A stretch of 64,000 nucleotides of DNA from Iodobacter fluviatilis (lineage in GTDB: Bacteria; Pseudomonadota; Gammaproteobacteria; Burkholderiales; Chitinibacteraceae): assembly GCF_900451195.1 (NCBI RefSeq), contig NZ_UGHR01000004.1, positions 372,001-436,000 on the forward strand, in the 5' to 3' direction. Below are positions 18,376 through 28,077 of the stretch, one piece after another. Each line of letters opens with the position of its first letter. Within the stretch, counting starts at the first letter, position 1. The notes beneath the pieces were generated by a model. That model was given only the letters and a program-made list of their open reading frames with translations. It searched no databases and was not told the DNA's origin. The translations under genes and the position numbers were made by a program.

Positions 18376-19566
18376 ATGCATATAGGGATTGTGGGTCCTA
18401 TATCTTTTGCAGATATTGCTTATTTGCTGCCTGATGCCAGTGAGCGGGCTGCAAAAGAAATGCAGGGCTCTTCCTTACTGATCAGCCTGATTGATGAATT
18501 GCTAAATCTGGGATACCAGGTTTCTGCGTTCACTACCGAGCCTGGCTTAGATCCAAATGCTGCTGAATTTGTATTAACAAGGCATGGGCAATTTTCTTTG
18601 TACCAGGTTCCTTTACGCCGCAAAGGATTCAGATCAGATCGTGGATTGCATGGGCGAATGCTGGATTTATTTGCGCTGGAGCGCCGTTGCCTGCTGAAAG
18701 CTATTCAGGCAAGTGGCGTGGATATATTGCATGCGCACTGGACATATGAATTTGCATGGGCGGCGCAAAATTCAAATATTCCGGTGCTGATTACTTGCCA
18801 TGATGCACCATGGCAAATTTTAAGGTTAATGCCTGATTTGTACCGGCTGGGGCGTTTACTGATGGCCCATCGTGTTTTAATGCGGGCACAATATCTTTCA
18901 GCAGTTTCTCCATATATTGTGGAAAAAATCAGCTGGATGCATCGTGCAAGCATGGCCGTTATTCCAAACCCTTTACCAGCAGATTTGTTTACGGCGGCCG
19001 CAGCAGAAAAAAAAGAAATAATCATCGGCATGATTATTAATAACTGGTCCCGGCTAAAAAATGCGGCTGTAGGAATGACTGCACTTTCTGCGCTTAAACA
19101 AATACGGCCAGATATCTCTGTTCATTTATACGGCCCAGGAATGGGGCAGGGTGAAGCTGCCTGGCAATGGGCTGAGGAACATGATTGTCTTGATTCATTT
19201 GATTTTTTTGGCGCTCAGCCCTATCAGGCCATTAAAGATGCAATTAAAAATTTTACGATTTTACTGCATCCATCTTTAGAAGAATCGTTTGGCATGACTT
19301 TAGCTGAAGCAATGGCCGTTGGTGTACCTGTTGTTGCTGGAAAAAATAGCGGAGCAGTGCCTTGGGTCGTTGAAGAGGCAGGCATATTAGTGGATGTACA
19401 AAGTGCAGATGAAGTATTAAAGGCGCTTCTTTATTTGCTAAGTGATAAAGAAAAATACCAGTATTGTGCTGATGCGGGGCTGAAAAGAGCCAGAAATTGT
19501 TTTTCAGTACAGGCCGTAACAAAACAGTATATAGAGCAATATAAAAAGATAGCGGGCTTTAAATGA
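18376..19566 (+). CDS. GT4-family glycosyltransferase
   Basis: This GT-B glycosyltransferase of about 396 residues has an N-terminal acceptor domain (MHIGIVGPISFADIAYL) and a C-terminal nucleotide-sugar domain. The E-x7-E-like motif is LHPSLEESFGMTLAEAMAVGVPVV. It adds one sugar to the lipid-linked repeat unit in the cytoplasm; donor and linkage cannot be told. ATG 18376 is preferred to 18370 because the AGG at 18365-18367 then has normal spacing. It overlaps the next gene by four bases (ATGA). Confidence 0.88.
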   Translation: MHIGIVGPISFADIAYLLPDASERAAKEMQGSSLLISLIDELLNLGYQVSAFTTEPGLDPNAAEFVLTRHGQFSLYQVPLRRKGFRSDRGLHGRMLDLFALERRCLLKAIQASGVDILHAHWTYEFAWAAQNSNIPVLITCHDAPWQILRLMPDLYRLGRLLMAHRVLMRAQYLSAVSPYIVEKISWMHRASMAVIPNPLPADLFTAAAAEKKEIIIGMIINNWSRLKNAAVGMTALSALKQIRPDISVHLYGPGMGQGEAAWQWAEEHDCLDSFDFFGAQPYQAIKDAIKNFTILLHPSLEESFGMTLAEAMAVGVPVVAGKNSGAVPWVVEEAGILVDVQSADEVLKALLYLLSDKEKYQYCADAGLKRARNCFSVQAVTKQYIEQYKKIAGFK

Positions 19567-20654
19567 AAAATAAACGTGTTCTGCATATTCTGAATGAGCT
19601 AAAGCCTTCTGGCGCAGAAACAATGCTCTTTCATGCGGCCCCCTATTGGGCTGAATTGGGTATTGAATGCGATATTTTGGCTACCGGTGAAAATATTGGC
19701 AGCTATGCTCTGCAATTAAAAAATGCGGGCTATGGTGTTTTTCATATCCATAATAATAAGCGGCCCGGCTTTTTTTTAAATCTGAATCAATTAGTTCGTG
19801 ATGGAAAATATGATGTGATCCATCAGCATGCAGAAGGTGCAAGTTACTGGACAATACTTTCTCTATTAACGCTGAGAAAAAAAATAATAAGAACAATCCA
19901 CAGTAATTTTATATTTGATGGATTATTACGTCTTAAAAGAAAATTTCAGCGGAAGCACTTAAGCCAGCTTGGCGTTCAGTTTGTATCCATTTCAGATAGT
20001 GTGGCTAAAAATGAATTTCAGCGATTCGGAATTGAAACGAAGCTGATTTATAATTGGGCCGCTTTAGATTACTTTAAAGTACCCTCGGCGCAGGAAAAAG
20101 ACCTTGCCCGTGCAGCATTTGGCCTTGATGAGAATCATATTGTAATGGTTAGTGTCGGCAATTGTGCATATGCAAAAAACCATGAAGCCATTTTGCATGC
20201 AGTCGCCAGCGTATCTTCTGATCAATTAAAGTATCTTCATATTGGCCAAGAGGCCGATGATGGCAAAGAGAAATTACTGACAGAAAAACTGGGTATTAAT
20301 AATAAAGTCATATTTGCAGGCAGGCAGGATCCTTTAACCGCATTACACGCGGCTGATTTTTTTGTGATGCCGTCAAGGTTTGAAGGTTTTGGGATCGCTG
20401 CATTAGAAGCGCTTTCAACAAATTTGCCATCGGTTTTTACTGATTGCCCTGGCTTGTCGGATTTTAAATCATTTTTTCCTGACTTGTTATATACAGACGC
20501 CTATGCTGAAAACTTACATTTTGTGATTGAAAGATTTATTAATAATAGAGATATGTATACATTAAGTGCCACTGCTTATCATGATATAGCCGCAAAGCAT
20601 TTTTCGATACAAAAAGGGGTTGCAGCTTACTCCGCGCTCTATCACGCCGTGTAA
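19563..20654 (+). CDS. GT4-family glycosyltransferase
   Basis: The 363-residue GT-B enzyme opens with VLHILNELKPSGAETMLFH, typical of GT4 enzymes such as EpsF/CapM. The C-terminal half has the donor-site stretch MPSRFEGFGIAALEALSTNLPSV. It is coupled to the preceding glycosyltransferase by an ATGA overlap. The sugar specificity is unknown. Confidence 0.88.
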   Translation: MKNKRVLHILNELKPSGAETMLFHAAPYWAELGIECDILATGENIGSYALQLKNAGYGVFHIHNNKRPGFFLNLNQLVRDGKYDVIHQHAEGASYWTILSLLTLRKKIIRTIHSNFIFDGLLRLKRKFQRKHLSQLGVQFVSISDSVAKNEFQRFGIETKLIYNWAALDYFKVPSAQEKDLARAAFGLDENHIVMVSVGNCAYAKNHEAILHAVASVSSDQLKYLHIGQEADDGKEKLLTEKLGINNKVIFAGRQDPLTALHAADFFVMPSRFEGFGIAALEALSTNLPSVFTDCPGLSDFKSFFPDLLYTDAYAENLHFVIERFINNRDMYTLSATAYHDIAAKHFSIQKGVAAYSALYHAV

Positions 20655-20700
20655 TTTTCTATTTTATTGAAGTGTATCTTACATAAATGCAGGTGGTCTG

Positions 20701-22713
20701 ATGAAGTATATTTTATTTGCTATCTGTTTGTATTTTTTTCAGTCAGCAAGTTTCGCTGGCGCTGAGATGAAAATGTTGCTTGTTCAGGATACCGAAAGCA
20801 AAAACATGAACATTCCGGTTTGCAACTTTGAGTATCACCAGGAATGCTCAATTCGTTTTAATGACTTAGACAAATTAATTTCAAATCCGTATTTTTTTGA
20901 AATGATCATTAGAGCAGATGCTTCGGTAAATATTGAGTTTAGTGAAGGTATTTACCGCCTGAATAAAGCATTAAATATTGTCTGGCCGGCAAATTCTGCA
21001 GCTCATTCTTTATCAATCACGGCTTCCGGAAATGTAGTTATTTCTGGCGCACAAAAAATATCAAAGTTTTACCCTGTTGATACCCGTTCCGACGTGCGCT
21101 TTCAACCAGGACTGGATAAAAAAGTTTTTGCGGCTGTTCTTAAAAATATATTGCCAGATACAGCGCCAGTCCGTGAAAAAGGTTTTGGCTGGCCAACCCG
21201 GCCTGTGACAACTGAGCTATTTATTGATAATAAGCCAATGACGCTTGCCCGCTGGCCCAATAAGGGTTTTTCAAAAATTATTCGCTCACGCCTTATTCCC
21301 ACTGCGGATAAAACACATTTCTCAGCAGAGGGCCAAAGACTTTCAAGATGGTTAAAAGAACCGTTTATGAATGCTTTTGCATATTGGCAATATGACTGGG
21401 CGTCTGAAACATTGCCGGTTAAAAAAATTGATGTAGTAAACGGCATGATTGAACTGGGAGGAAAAGGGGCTCTATATGGAATTGTTGGCGGTCAAAGGAT
21501 TTTTATAGAAAATGCCATTTCAGAGCTGGACGACTACAGCGAATGGTATTTAACCGCAGACACAGGTGTGATTTATTTTATTCCTCCTGAAAATGCTAAT
21601 TTGGACAACGTTGAAGTCTCCGTTGCAGAAAATTTATTTACAATTACTAATTCTGCTTTTGTTAATGTAACTGGCATTAATTTTGAAAAATCAAGAGGCG
21701 ATGCGGTTGTTTGTGAAGCTTGCTCGCAAGTTGTTTTTGACCGTACAACAACCAGATTAACGGGTAACACGGCTTTTGTTTTCAAAAATTCAATTAAATC
21801 GGGCTTAATTAATTCCAAAATTAATGACACAGGAGAAGGTGGTGTGTCATTAGGTGGGGGAAATCGTCAGACTTTAGAAGCAGGAGGTAATTTTGTTAAA
21901 AGCTCTCTGATCAAAAATTTTAATCGTTTTGGGCAATCTTATCGCTATGCGGTATCTCTGGGTGGGGTGGGGCAAATTGTATCTGCCAACTCTATTTCAG
22001 AAGGATCGCATTCTGCAATTTTCTTTCTTGGTAATGATCATCTGATCGAGAATAACTATATTTCAGATGTCGTTCTGGATACCAGCGATGCAGGCGCAAT
22101 TTATACCGGGCAGGATCTAACTTCCAGAGGGACAATGATCAGTAATAACTTTTTTACCCGAATCGGCCCTGTAAATAAGCAATTCGAAGTAAAAGGGGTA
22201 TATTTAGATGATCTTGTCAGCGGTATATTTGTTGTAAAAAATACATTTTTAAATATTCCACAGCCTGTTTTTATTGGTGGCGGCCGGGATAACATTGTAG
22301 AGGATAATTTATTTATCAATAGTGCCCCTCCAATTCATCTGGATGCAAGAGGGCTGGGTAGTAAGCCTACGGCTGAGCAATTAAGGACGCTGACTGCAGT
22401 TCCTTATAATCAATCGCCTTATACTGAAAGATATGTTAATTTAAAAAATATATTGAAAGATGAGTTTGGTAAGCCAAAGTATAATGTTGCAAATAGAAAT
22501 ATTGTGCTTGGTTTTGCTAACGCAGATATTTCCCCTGATGCACGCTCGGGTATTGTCCTGAGTGAATTTTACAGAGAGAGCGACGTTGTTTTTTTAAATA
22601 ACAGTATTCTTCAAAAAAACAGCCCGCAGGATTATATTCTGTCACCTGCATCTCCTGCTATTAAGAAGGGTTTTTATCAGGGAGATCTCACTTTAATTCC
22701 AAGCCCTTACTGA
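20701..22713 (+). CDS. secreted right-handed beta-helix protein, possibly GH141-like
   Basis: The 670-residue protein has a signal peptide (hydrophobic to about residue 20, cut near SFAGA) and should be periplasmic or extracellular. Residues 60-190 resemble the entry part of GH141-type proteins (GIYRLNKALNI, VISGAQKI, then TELFIDNKPMTLARWPNKGF). Residues about 290-560 look like a right-handed parallel beta-helix (HSAIFFLGNDHLIENNYISD, GGRDNIVEDNLFIN). Such proteins in polysaccharide loci are usually lyases, glycosidases or epimerases that trim or modify the polymer. GH141 includes alpha-L-fucosidases, which would fit the gmd/fcl genes, but this is a weak family guess by eye. Confidence 0.7.
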   Translation: MKYILFAICLYFFQSASFAGAEMKMLLVQDTESKNMNIPVCNFEYHQECSIRFNDLDKLISNPYFFEMIIRADASVNIEFSEGIYRLNKALNIVWPANSAAHSLSITASGNVVISGAQKISKFYPVDTRSDVRFQPGLDKKVFAAVLKNILPDTAPVREKGFGWPTRPVTTELFIDNKPMTLARWPNKGFSKIIRSRLIPTADKTHFSAEGQRLSRWLKEPFMNAFAYWQYDWASETLPVKKIDVVNGMIELGGKGALYGIVGGQRIFIENAISELDDYSEWYLTADTGVIYFIPPENANLDNVEVSVAENLFTITNSAFVNVTGINFEKSRGDAVVCEACSQVVFDRTTTRLTGNTAFVFKNSIKSGLINSKINDTGEGGVSLGGGNRQTLEAGGNFVKSSLIKNFNRFGQSYRYAVSLGGVGQIVSANSISEGSHSAIFFLGNDHLIENNYISDVVLDTSDAGAIYTGQDLTSRGTMISNNFFTRIGPVNKQFEVKGVYLDDLVSGIFVVKNTFLNIPQPVFIGGGRDNIVEDNLFINSAPPIHLDARGLGSKPTAEQLRTLTAVPYNQSPYTERYVNLKNILKDEFGKPKYNVANRNIVLGFANADISPDARSGIVLSEFYRESDVVFLNNSILQKNSPQDYILSPASPAIKKGFYQGDLTLIPSPY

Positions 22714-22743
22714 CTCTTTGCATTAAATTTATTGAGATAAATA

Positions 22744-23601
22744 ATGAGTGTTGATGTTATTGCAGTGCTTACCTCTTTTAACAGAAAAGAAAAGACAATT
22801 AAATCTTTAGCATTTTTTGAGAGCGCAGCAAAAGCGGCAGGGCTGACATATAGTGCCGTTTTGGTAGATGATGCAAGTACCGATGGTACGGCTCAGGCGG
22901 TTGAGCAATCACATGCTTGGGTAAGGGTTATCCGAGGTAGTGGAAATTTATACTGGTGCCGTGGTATGGCTTTAGCCATCACAGAGGCACTAAAAGAAGA
23001 GTCTGGGCATATTTTGTGGCTTAATGATGATACTGATTTAAATGAAAATGCTTTAAAAATAATGAGTGGTGCAGGTCTTGAATTAAAAAATATATATGGA
23101 AAAAGCGGGATCATCGTTGGCTGCACAACTTCAGATGGAAGTGATGTTTCATATGGCGGTTTGAAAAGTATCAGCGCGTTCAGAAAATTTTCATATCAGA
23201 GAGTTTATCAGGAGCACGCATCAATAGAATGCGATGCAATGAATGGTAATGCCGTTTTAATTGCCAGAGAAGATGTGCAAAAAATTGGTAATTTAGATAT
23301 TAAATATGAGCATGCAATGGGCGATATTGATTATGCTTTAATGGCTAAAAAATTGGGAATAAAGATTTTTACTGCTCCTGAAATTGTGGGTGTATGTGGT
23401 CAAAATTCGGATAAGGGTACATCTAAAGACGCATCATTGGGGATGCTGACGCGTTGGGAAAAAATGTTAAGCCGTAAAGAGCTGCCACCAAAATCATGGC
23501 TGCATTTTACATTTAAGCATGGTGGTGTATTGGCCCCGTTGTATTTTGTATGGCCCTACATTAAATTTTGGGGGCAGGCTTTTAAGTCTTTACCAAAATA
23601 A
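22744..23601 (+). CDS. GT2-family glycosyltransferase
   Basis: The 285-residue GT-A enzyme starts with VIAVLTSFNRKEKTIKSL. It has VLVDDASTDGT, the metal-binding WLNDDTD in place of DXD, and a catalytic-base region GDIDYALMAKKLG. This is the rhamnosyltransferase/WcaA-like pattern. A C-terminal hydrophobic stretch may hold it at the membrane. It is the only GT2 enzyme of the locus and lies between the beta-helix protein and the polymerase. Confidence 0.88.
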   Translation: MSVDVIAVLTSFNRKEKTIKSLAFFESAAKAAGLTYSAVLVDDASTDGTAQAVEQSHAWVRVIRGSGNLYWCRGMALAITEALKEESGHILWLNDDTDLNENALKIMSGAGLELKNIYGKSGIIVGCTTSDGSDVSYGGLKSISAFRKFSYQRVYQEHASIECDAMNGNAVLIAREDVQKIGNLDIKYEHAMGDIDYALMAKKLGIKIFTAPEIVGVCGQNSDKGTSKDASLGMLTRWEKMLSRKELPPKSWLHFTFKHGGVLAPLYFVWPYIKFWGQAFKSLPK

Positions 23602-23647
23602 ACATGAGTGCATGTGATTCATCTCTGCAGAATTTGGAAGGCGGTTA

Positions 23648-24859
23648 ATGGAATTTCTTATACATAAATGGAAATATTTAAAAACGACTGAAATATTAAA
23701 TGTAACTGTTATGTTTTTTTCAGTTTTGTTTTTTTATTTATTTTCTCCCTTCTTGTCTGTTTTAGCCGCGTTGTTTTTCTTATCGCTGGTGTTTGAAAGT
23801 GATAAAGTCAGAATTTCTATTCTGACATTTATTTTTCTTTCTGTTTATTCAATGATTATCTTTTTTAAACCTGTTTCAGGTGACTGGAATTGGTATACGC
23901 AGCATTACCGTGCTCTGCAGTCAATCGATTTTTTATCGTACTACGGTCATACTTATGGGCCTTTTACTATTAAATATACTGAGCCTGTATACTATTTTTT
24001 GTCATTTGTTTTATCCAGAGCAACCGGGGCTAATGTCACTGCACTGGCTTTGGTGGTATCAACAATTTTTTATAGTGTGTTTACTTTTTCATTGTTTAAA
24101 TTAAGCAAATACTTTTCTATTGCATCCTGGCAGAAAAATATTGTTGTGATTGCTGCTGTCCTGCTGAGTGTTACGCCCAGCCTAGTTTTACACCTTGTTC
24201 GCCAGGAAATGGCGTCAGTATTATTGTTTTGTGGCTTGGTTTTATTATTGACGAGCAATAAGCGTTCTGCAATTTGTTTTTTAATTGTTTCAGTATTTAC
24301 ACATCAATCTGCTGCTATTGTATTGGGTATTTTTGCATTTTCTTATTTATTATCAAGGATTCCATTCGGGAGTAGCTGGTTTTTTGCATTTGTTGTTTCT
24401 CTCTTAATGGGCTTGTTTTATGTAAAGTCCGGCTATTTTATCAGCGAGGATAATGCGGGTAAGGGGGATGGTACAGTTAACCCGCTTGTTTATCTCTATG
24501 ATGCAATTTTATTATTTTCATTCTTATTTTCTGTATACTCGATTAAGCTGAATCCAGTAGTAAAAAGCATTTTTTATATTTTTGTTGCATCTTATATGGG
24601 CTTTTTGCTAGGAGTTTCTCCTGAGCCTTTACCTTTGCTGCGCATGTATTTCTATGTTGAGTGGTTTCGTGCTTTTTTTATTGTCGTTGTATTAAGCCGT
24701 ATGGTTTCGTTTATTTATTTTAATGCTCTTTCTGTTTTTATATTATTGTTGGGCGGTTTTTATACTAATTACAGAATTTCATCCTCTGACCTCGGTTTCC
24801 CTTTGAGTATTTATTCTTTTGTAAACAGGTCCATTCAATCCTGGATGTTTCTTTTTTGA
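23648..24859 (+). CDS. EpsG/Wzy-family polysaccharide polymerase
   Basis: The 403-residue protein has about ten hydrophobic helices and a conserved periplasmic loop motif (SGDWNWYTQHYRAL, then YTEPVYYFLSFVL). This matches the EpsG/Wzy-like PF14897 family of repeat-unit polymerases. It is one of the most AT-rich genes in the window. With the Wzx-type flippase at 16897 it indicates a Wzx/Wzy-dependent pathway. It is a different protein from the kinase-like epsG of the conserved core despite the shared name. Confidence 0.8.
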   Translation: MEFLIHKWKYLKTTEILNVTVMFFSVLFFYLFSPFLSVLAALFFLSLVFESDKVRISILTFIFLSVYSMIIFFKPVSGDWNWYTQHYRALQSIDFLSYYGHTYGPFTIKYTEPVYYFLSFVLSRATGANVTALALVVSTIFYSVFTFSLFKLSKYFSIASWQKNIVVIAAVLLSVTPSLVLHLVRQEMASVLLFCGLVLLLTSNKRSAICFLIVSVFTHQSAAIVLGIFAFSYLLSRIPFGSSWFFAFVVSLLMGLFYVKSGYFISEDNAGKGDGTVNPLVYLYDAILLFSFLFSVYSIKLNPVVKSIFYIFVASYMGFLLGVSPEPLPLLRMYFYVEWFRAFFIVVVLSRMVSFIYFNALSVFILLLGGFYTNYRISSSDLGFPLSIYSFVNRSIQSWMFLF

Positions 24860-24883
24860 TTCTTTGCTTTGTGCGGGGGCTTT

Positions 24884-25597
24884 ATGTTGTTTTTAACATC
24901 TTGGGATGACGGTCATCCCTCAGACCTGCGCCTTGCGGATTTGCTGTGTAAATATAATTTGAAAGGTACATTTTTTGTACCAACATCCAATAAAGAAGGA
25001 AGGGAAGTTTTAGCTAAAGAGGAGCTTAGGCGGCTGGATCGGAATTTTGAAATTGGCGGGCATACGCTGACGCATTGCTATTTAAATGGTTTAGCTGCAG
25101 ATGTTTTAAATCATGAAATTTGTGCCGGTAAAGCAGCTATTGAGGATGATCTGGGACATTCCATTAATGGCTTTTGCTATCCGGGTGGCGTTTTTGATTC
25201 GCGCACGATTTGTGCTGTGAAAGCTGCTGGTTTTGACTATGCCAGAACGGTTGAAAATTTGTGTTTTGATTTAGGAAAATCAGCATGGCTTATGCCGACT
25301 AGTTTCCAGTTTTATCCGCACAGTGCATTTGTATTGGCTAAAAATGCAATAAAATATCCGAAAATATCAAAATTTAATATAGTTAGAATGCGCTGGAGTG
25401 AGAAAGAGTTTATGCGTTTTATGGAAGCTCAGCTTGCTGATGCTAATCATCATTCTTCTGTTTTTCATCTGTGGGGGCATAGTTGGGAGCTGGATGAATA
25501 TGATTTATGGGGCAAACTTGAGTCTTTTTTTAAGCTGACAGAACATTATCCTATTCAGGCTTTAACTTTGTTTGATGCTCATCAGCTGAAAAATTAA
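24884..25597 (+). CDS. NodB-type polysaccharide deacetylase
   Basis: The 237-residue protein has the NodB domain from its first residues. SWDDG (D8, D9) supplies the catalytic and metal-binding aspartates, GTFFVP follows, H60-T-L-T-H64 supplies the metal histidines, and FCYPGG forms the groove. The metal site is therefore intact. There is no signal peptide, so it probably removes an acetyl group from a cytoplasmic sugar precursor or lipid-linked unit rather than from the finished polymer. The start is ATG 24884, preceded by a G-rich SD-like run, not the upstream TTG 24869. Confidence 0.87.
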   Translation: MLFLTSWDDGHPSDLRLADLLCKYNLKGTFFVPTSNKEGREVLAKEELRRLDRNFEIGGHTLTHCYLNGLAADVLNHEICAGKAAIEDDLGHSINGFCYPGGVFDSRTICAVKAAGFDYARTVENLCFDLGKSAWLMPTSFQFYPHSAFVLAKNAIKYPKISKFNIVRMRWSEKEFMRFMEAQLADANHHSSVFHLWGHSWELDEYDLWGKLESFFKLTEHYPIQALTLFDAHQLKN

Positions 25598-25641
25598 AGT
25601 TTAATCAATATTATTCATCTTTGCTTTTTCACCATAAAATC

Positions 25642-26796
25642 ATGACAAATAAAAATTTTAATAATGATTTTCCAACTGTCCTCTTTGTGCAAAGGCGCTT
25701 GCCACATTATCGCGTCCCTTTTTTTGAAGCATTAAAGCTTGAGCTATTAATCAGGGGCTGCAATTTACGTGTACTGCATGGTTTGCCGAATCAGGAAGAG
25801 CTACTTAAGAATGATTCAGGCGTTTTACCATGGGCAGAGTCTTTACCTAATTACTATTTTTTGGGTGGAAAAATATGCTGGCAGCCATTCCATCGGCAGT
25901 TAAAAGATGCTGATTTAGTTATTTGCAGCCATGAAAACAAGCTGGTTTTTAATCTTTTCTTTCAATATTTTTATACGGAAGTAAAGTTTGCTTTGCTGGG
26001 GCACGGTGCAAATTTGCAAGGAAATGCAAATAGCTTGCGAGAGAAATTTAAACGACTTGCGGCAAAAAAAGCAGATTGGTGGTTTGCATATACGTCGATG
26101 AGCCTGCCGCTCATTACCGGGTTTGGCTTTCCTGAGGATAGAATTACCATTATCAATAACTCGATTGATACCCAGGAGCTTAATCTGCAGATTAATGCGA
26201 TTGGTGATGTTGAATCTGTAAAAAAGGCATTAGGATTGTCTGGCCGCCGCGTGGGCGTTTTTATGGGTTCTTTTTATCATGAAAAACGCATTGAATTTTT
26301 ATTAGACTCGCTGGTTTTAATTAAAAATGAGATTGATGATTTTGAAATGATTATTGCTGGTGATGGGGTTCAGCGGCATTTAGTTGAAGATTTCTGTGAC
26401 CAATATCCATGGGCAAAATATGTAGGTTTGGTGAAAGGGAAGGCAAAAGCTGAAATTTTAGCTGCAGCGGATGTGATGCTGAATCCTGGTTTAATTGGAT
26501 TAAGTATTTTAGATTCGTTTGTAGGTGCTGCACCTGTATTGACCACGGATTGTGGCCTGCATAGCCCTGAATTTGTTTATCTTAATCATGGGGTAAATGG
26601 GATTGTTGCCATTAATTCATTAAAAAATTATGCGGGCGCTGTAATTGATTTGTTGCGTGACAGCAATAAATTAGAGGCAATGAAAGCTGCTTGTGTACAA
26701 AGTTCCAGAGAATTTAGCGTAGAGAGTATGGCAAGAAACTTTGCTGATGGAATCATGAATTGTCTGCACATGCCGGTTTACAGGAAATTACATTAA
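25642..26796 (+). CDS. GT4-family glycosyltransferase
   Basis: This GT-B enzyme of about 384 residues has an unusual N-terminus, with FVQRRLPHYRVPFFEAL early on. The C-terminal donor domain has VGVFMGSFYHEKRIEFLLDSL and an E-x-x-D-like region GLIGLSILDSFVGAAPV, where the usual second Glu-rich motif is weak. The ATG at 25642 is preferred over TTG 25621, but neither has a clear ribosome site. Its stop overlaps the start of the next gene (TAATG). Confidence 0.82.
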   Translation: MTNKNFNNDFPTVLFVQRRLPHYRVPFFEALKLELLIRGCNLRVLHGLPNQEELLKNDSGVLPWAESLPNYYFLGGKICWQPFHRQLKDADLVICSHENKLVFNLFFQYFYTEVKFALLGHGANLQGNANSLREKFKRLAAKKADWWFAYTSMSLPLITGFGFPEDRITIINNSIDTQELNLQINAIGDVESVKKALGLSGRRVGVFMGSFYHEKRIEFLLDSLVLIKNEIDDFEMIIAGDGVQRHLVEDFCDQYPWAKYVGLVKGKAKAEILAAADVMLNPGLIGLSILDSFVGAAPVLTTDCGLHSPEFVYLNHGVNGIVAINSLKNYAGAVIDLLRDSNKLEAMKAACVQSSREFSVESMARNFADGIMNCLHMPVYRKLH

Positions 26797-27971
26797 TGTT
26801 GCGCATTTTGCTTGTTCATAATTCTTATCAGCAAAGGGGAGGTGAGGATTCTGTTGTTGAAAATGAGCTTGCTTTGCTGAGGTCATATGGGCATCAGGTT
26901 GAGCTTTATTTTCGGCATAATGATGAGTTGTCCGGATTAAACCGGTTTTCTATTTTTCAACAGGCGATTTGGTCTGGAAAAACTTACTGTGAATTAAATA
27001 TTTTACTGCAGCGTTTCAAACCTGATGTGATTCACGTTCATAATACTCTGTCTTTAATTTCTCCTTCATTGTATTGGGTTGCCGCTAAATTTAAAATCCC
27101 CGTTGTGCAAACGCTCCATAACTTTCGTTTATTATGCCCGCAGGCTATGTTTCTACGTAAAGGCAATATCTGTGAGCGCTGTATTGGGCGCAATACCTGG
27201 CGTAGTGTGATTCACCGTTGTTATCGTTCTTCTTTATCACAGTCTGCGGTTGTTTCCGGGATGCTTCATTTACATCGTGGTCTCGGAACATATAAAAATA
27301 ATGTAAGTCGTTATATTGCTTTGAATTCATTTTGTAAAAATAAATTTATTGAAGGTGGTTTACCTGCTGAAAAAATACGTGTTAAACCCAATTTTATTCC
27401 GGATATAAATTCGGCTGTTGTTCAGCGTAATGGTTTTTTATTTGCCGGGCGTCTTTCTCCGGAAAAAGGCCTTCATGTTTTAGTCCGGGCTTTTAATCAT
27501 CAGTCCCATGGCCAATTAAGCGTTGCCGGCACGGGGGAAGATTCGTTTCTGCTGGCACAGTATCCTGCGATAAAGCAGCTTGGCATCTTATCTGCCGGAG
27601 GTGTTTGTTTGGAAATGCAAAAAAGTGCGGCTCTGATTCTGCCAAGTATTTGGTATGAGAATATGCCTATGATTCTTCTGGAGGCTTTTATGAATGGTTT
27701 GCCTGTGATTGCAAGCAGAATTGGGGCATTGGCAGAGCTGGTTGAAGAGGGCGTGACGGGGCTGTTATTTAATGTTGGAGATTCTGCTGATTTAGCAAAA
27801 AAAATGCAGTGGGCAGTTGATCATCCTGATTTCATGCTGGAAATGGGAAAAAACGCCAGAAATAAATACCTGAGTGCTTATAGTTCTGAAGTAAATATAA
27901 ATTTGCTTCTTGCCATATATAAAGAAGCCATTGCAGACATGAAGCCCAAGAATATACTGCTTCCTGTCTGA
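26796..27971 (+). CDS. GT4-family glycosyltransferase, tandem paralogue 1
   Basis: The 391-residue GT-B enzyme starts LRILLVHNSYQQRGGEDSVV. It has a Cys-containing insert (RKGNICERCIGRN, HRCYRSS) and the donor-site segment PSIWYENMPMILLEAFMNGLPVI. It is closely related over its whole length to the next gene, so the two are tandem duplicates. ATG 26796 has CAGGAAA upstream and is coupled to the previous stop; the upstream extension to 26760 was rejected. Confidence 0.9.
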   Translation: MLRILLVHNSYQQRGGEDSVVENELALLRSYGHQVELYFRHNDELSGLNRFSIFQQAIWSGKTYCELNILLQRFKPDVIHVHNTLSLISPSLYWVAAKFKIPVVQTLHNFRLLCPQAMFLRKGNICERCIGRNTWRSVIHRCYRSSLSQSAVVSGMLHLHRGLGTYKNNVSRYIALNSFCKNKFIEGGLPAEKIRVKPNFIPDINSAVVQRNGFLFAGRLSPEKGLHVLVRAFNHQSHGQLSVAGTGEDSFLLAQYPAIKQLGILSAGGVCLEMQKSAALILPSIWYENMPMILLEAFMNGLPVIASRIGALAELVEEGVTGLLFNVGDSADLAKKMQWAVDHPDFMLEMGKNARNKYLSAYSSEVNINLLLAIYKEAIADMKPKNILLPV

Positions 27972-28077
27972 TGTTTTCATGGGAAATGGGCTTTTTAAGC
28001 TAAAATATTGTGTATTAAGTCATATTTATATTAATGAAATGCGTTGGTGTTATGTTTGATTTTTTTTGCGAGTAAGA

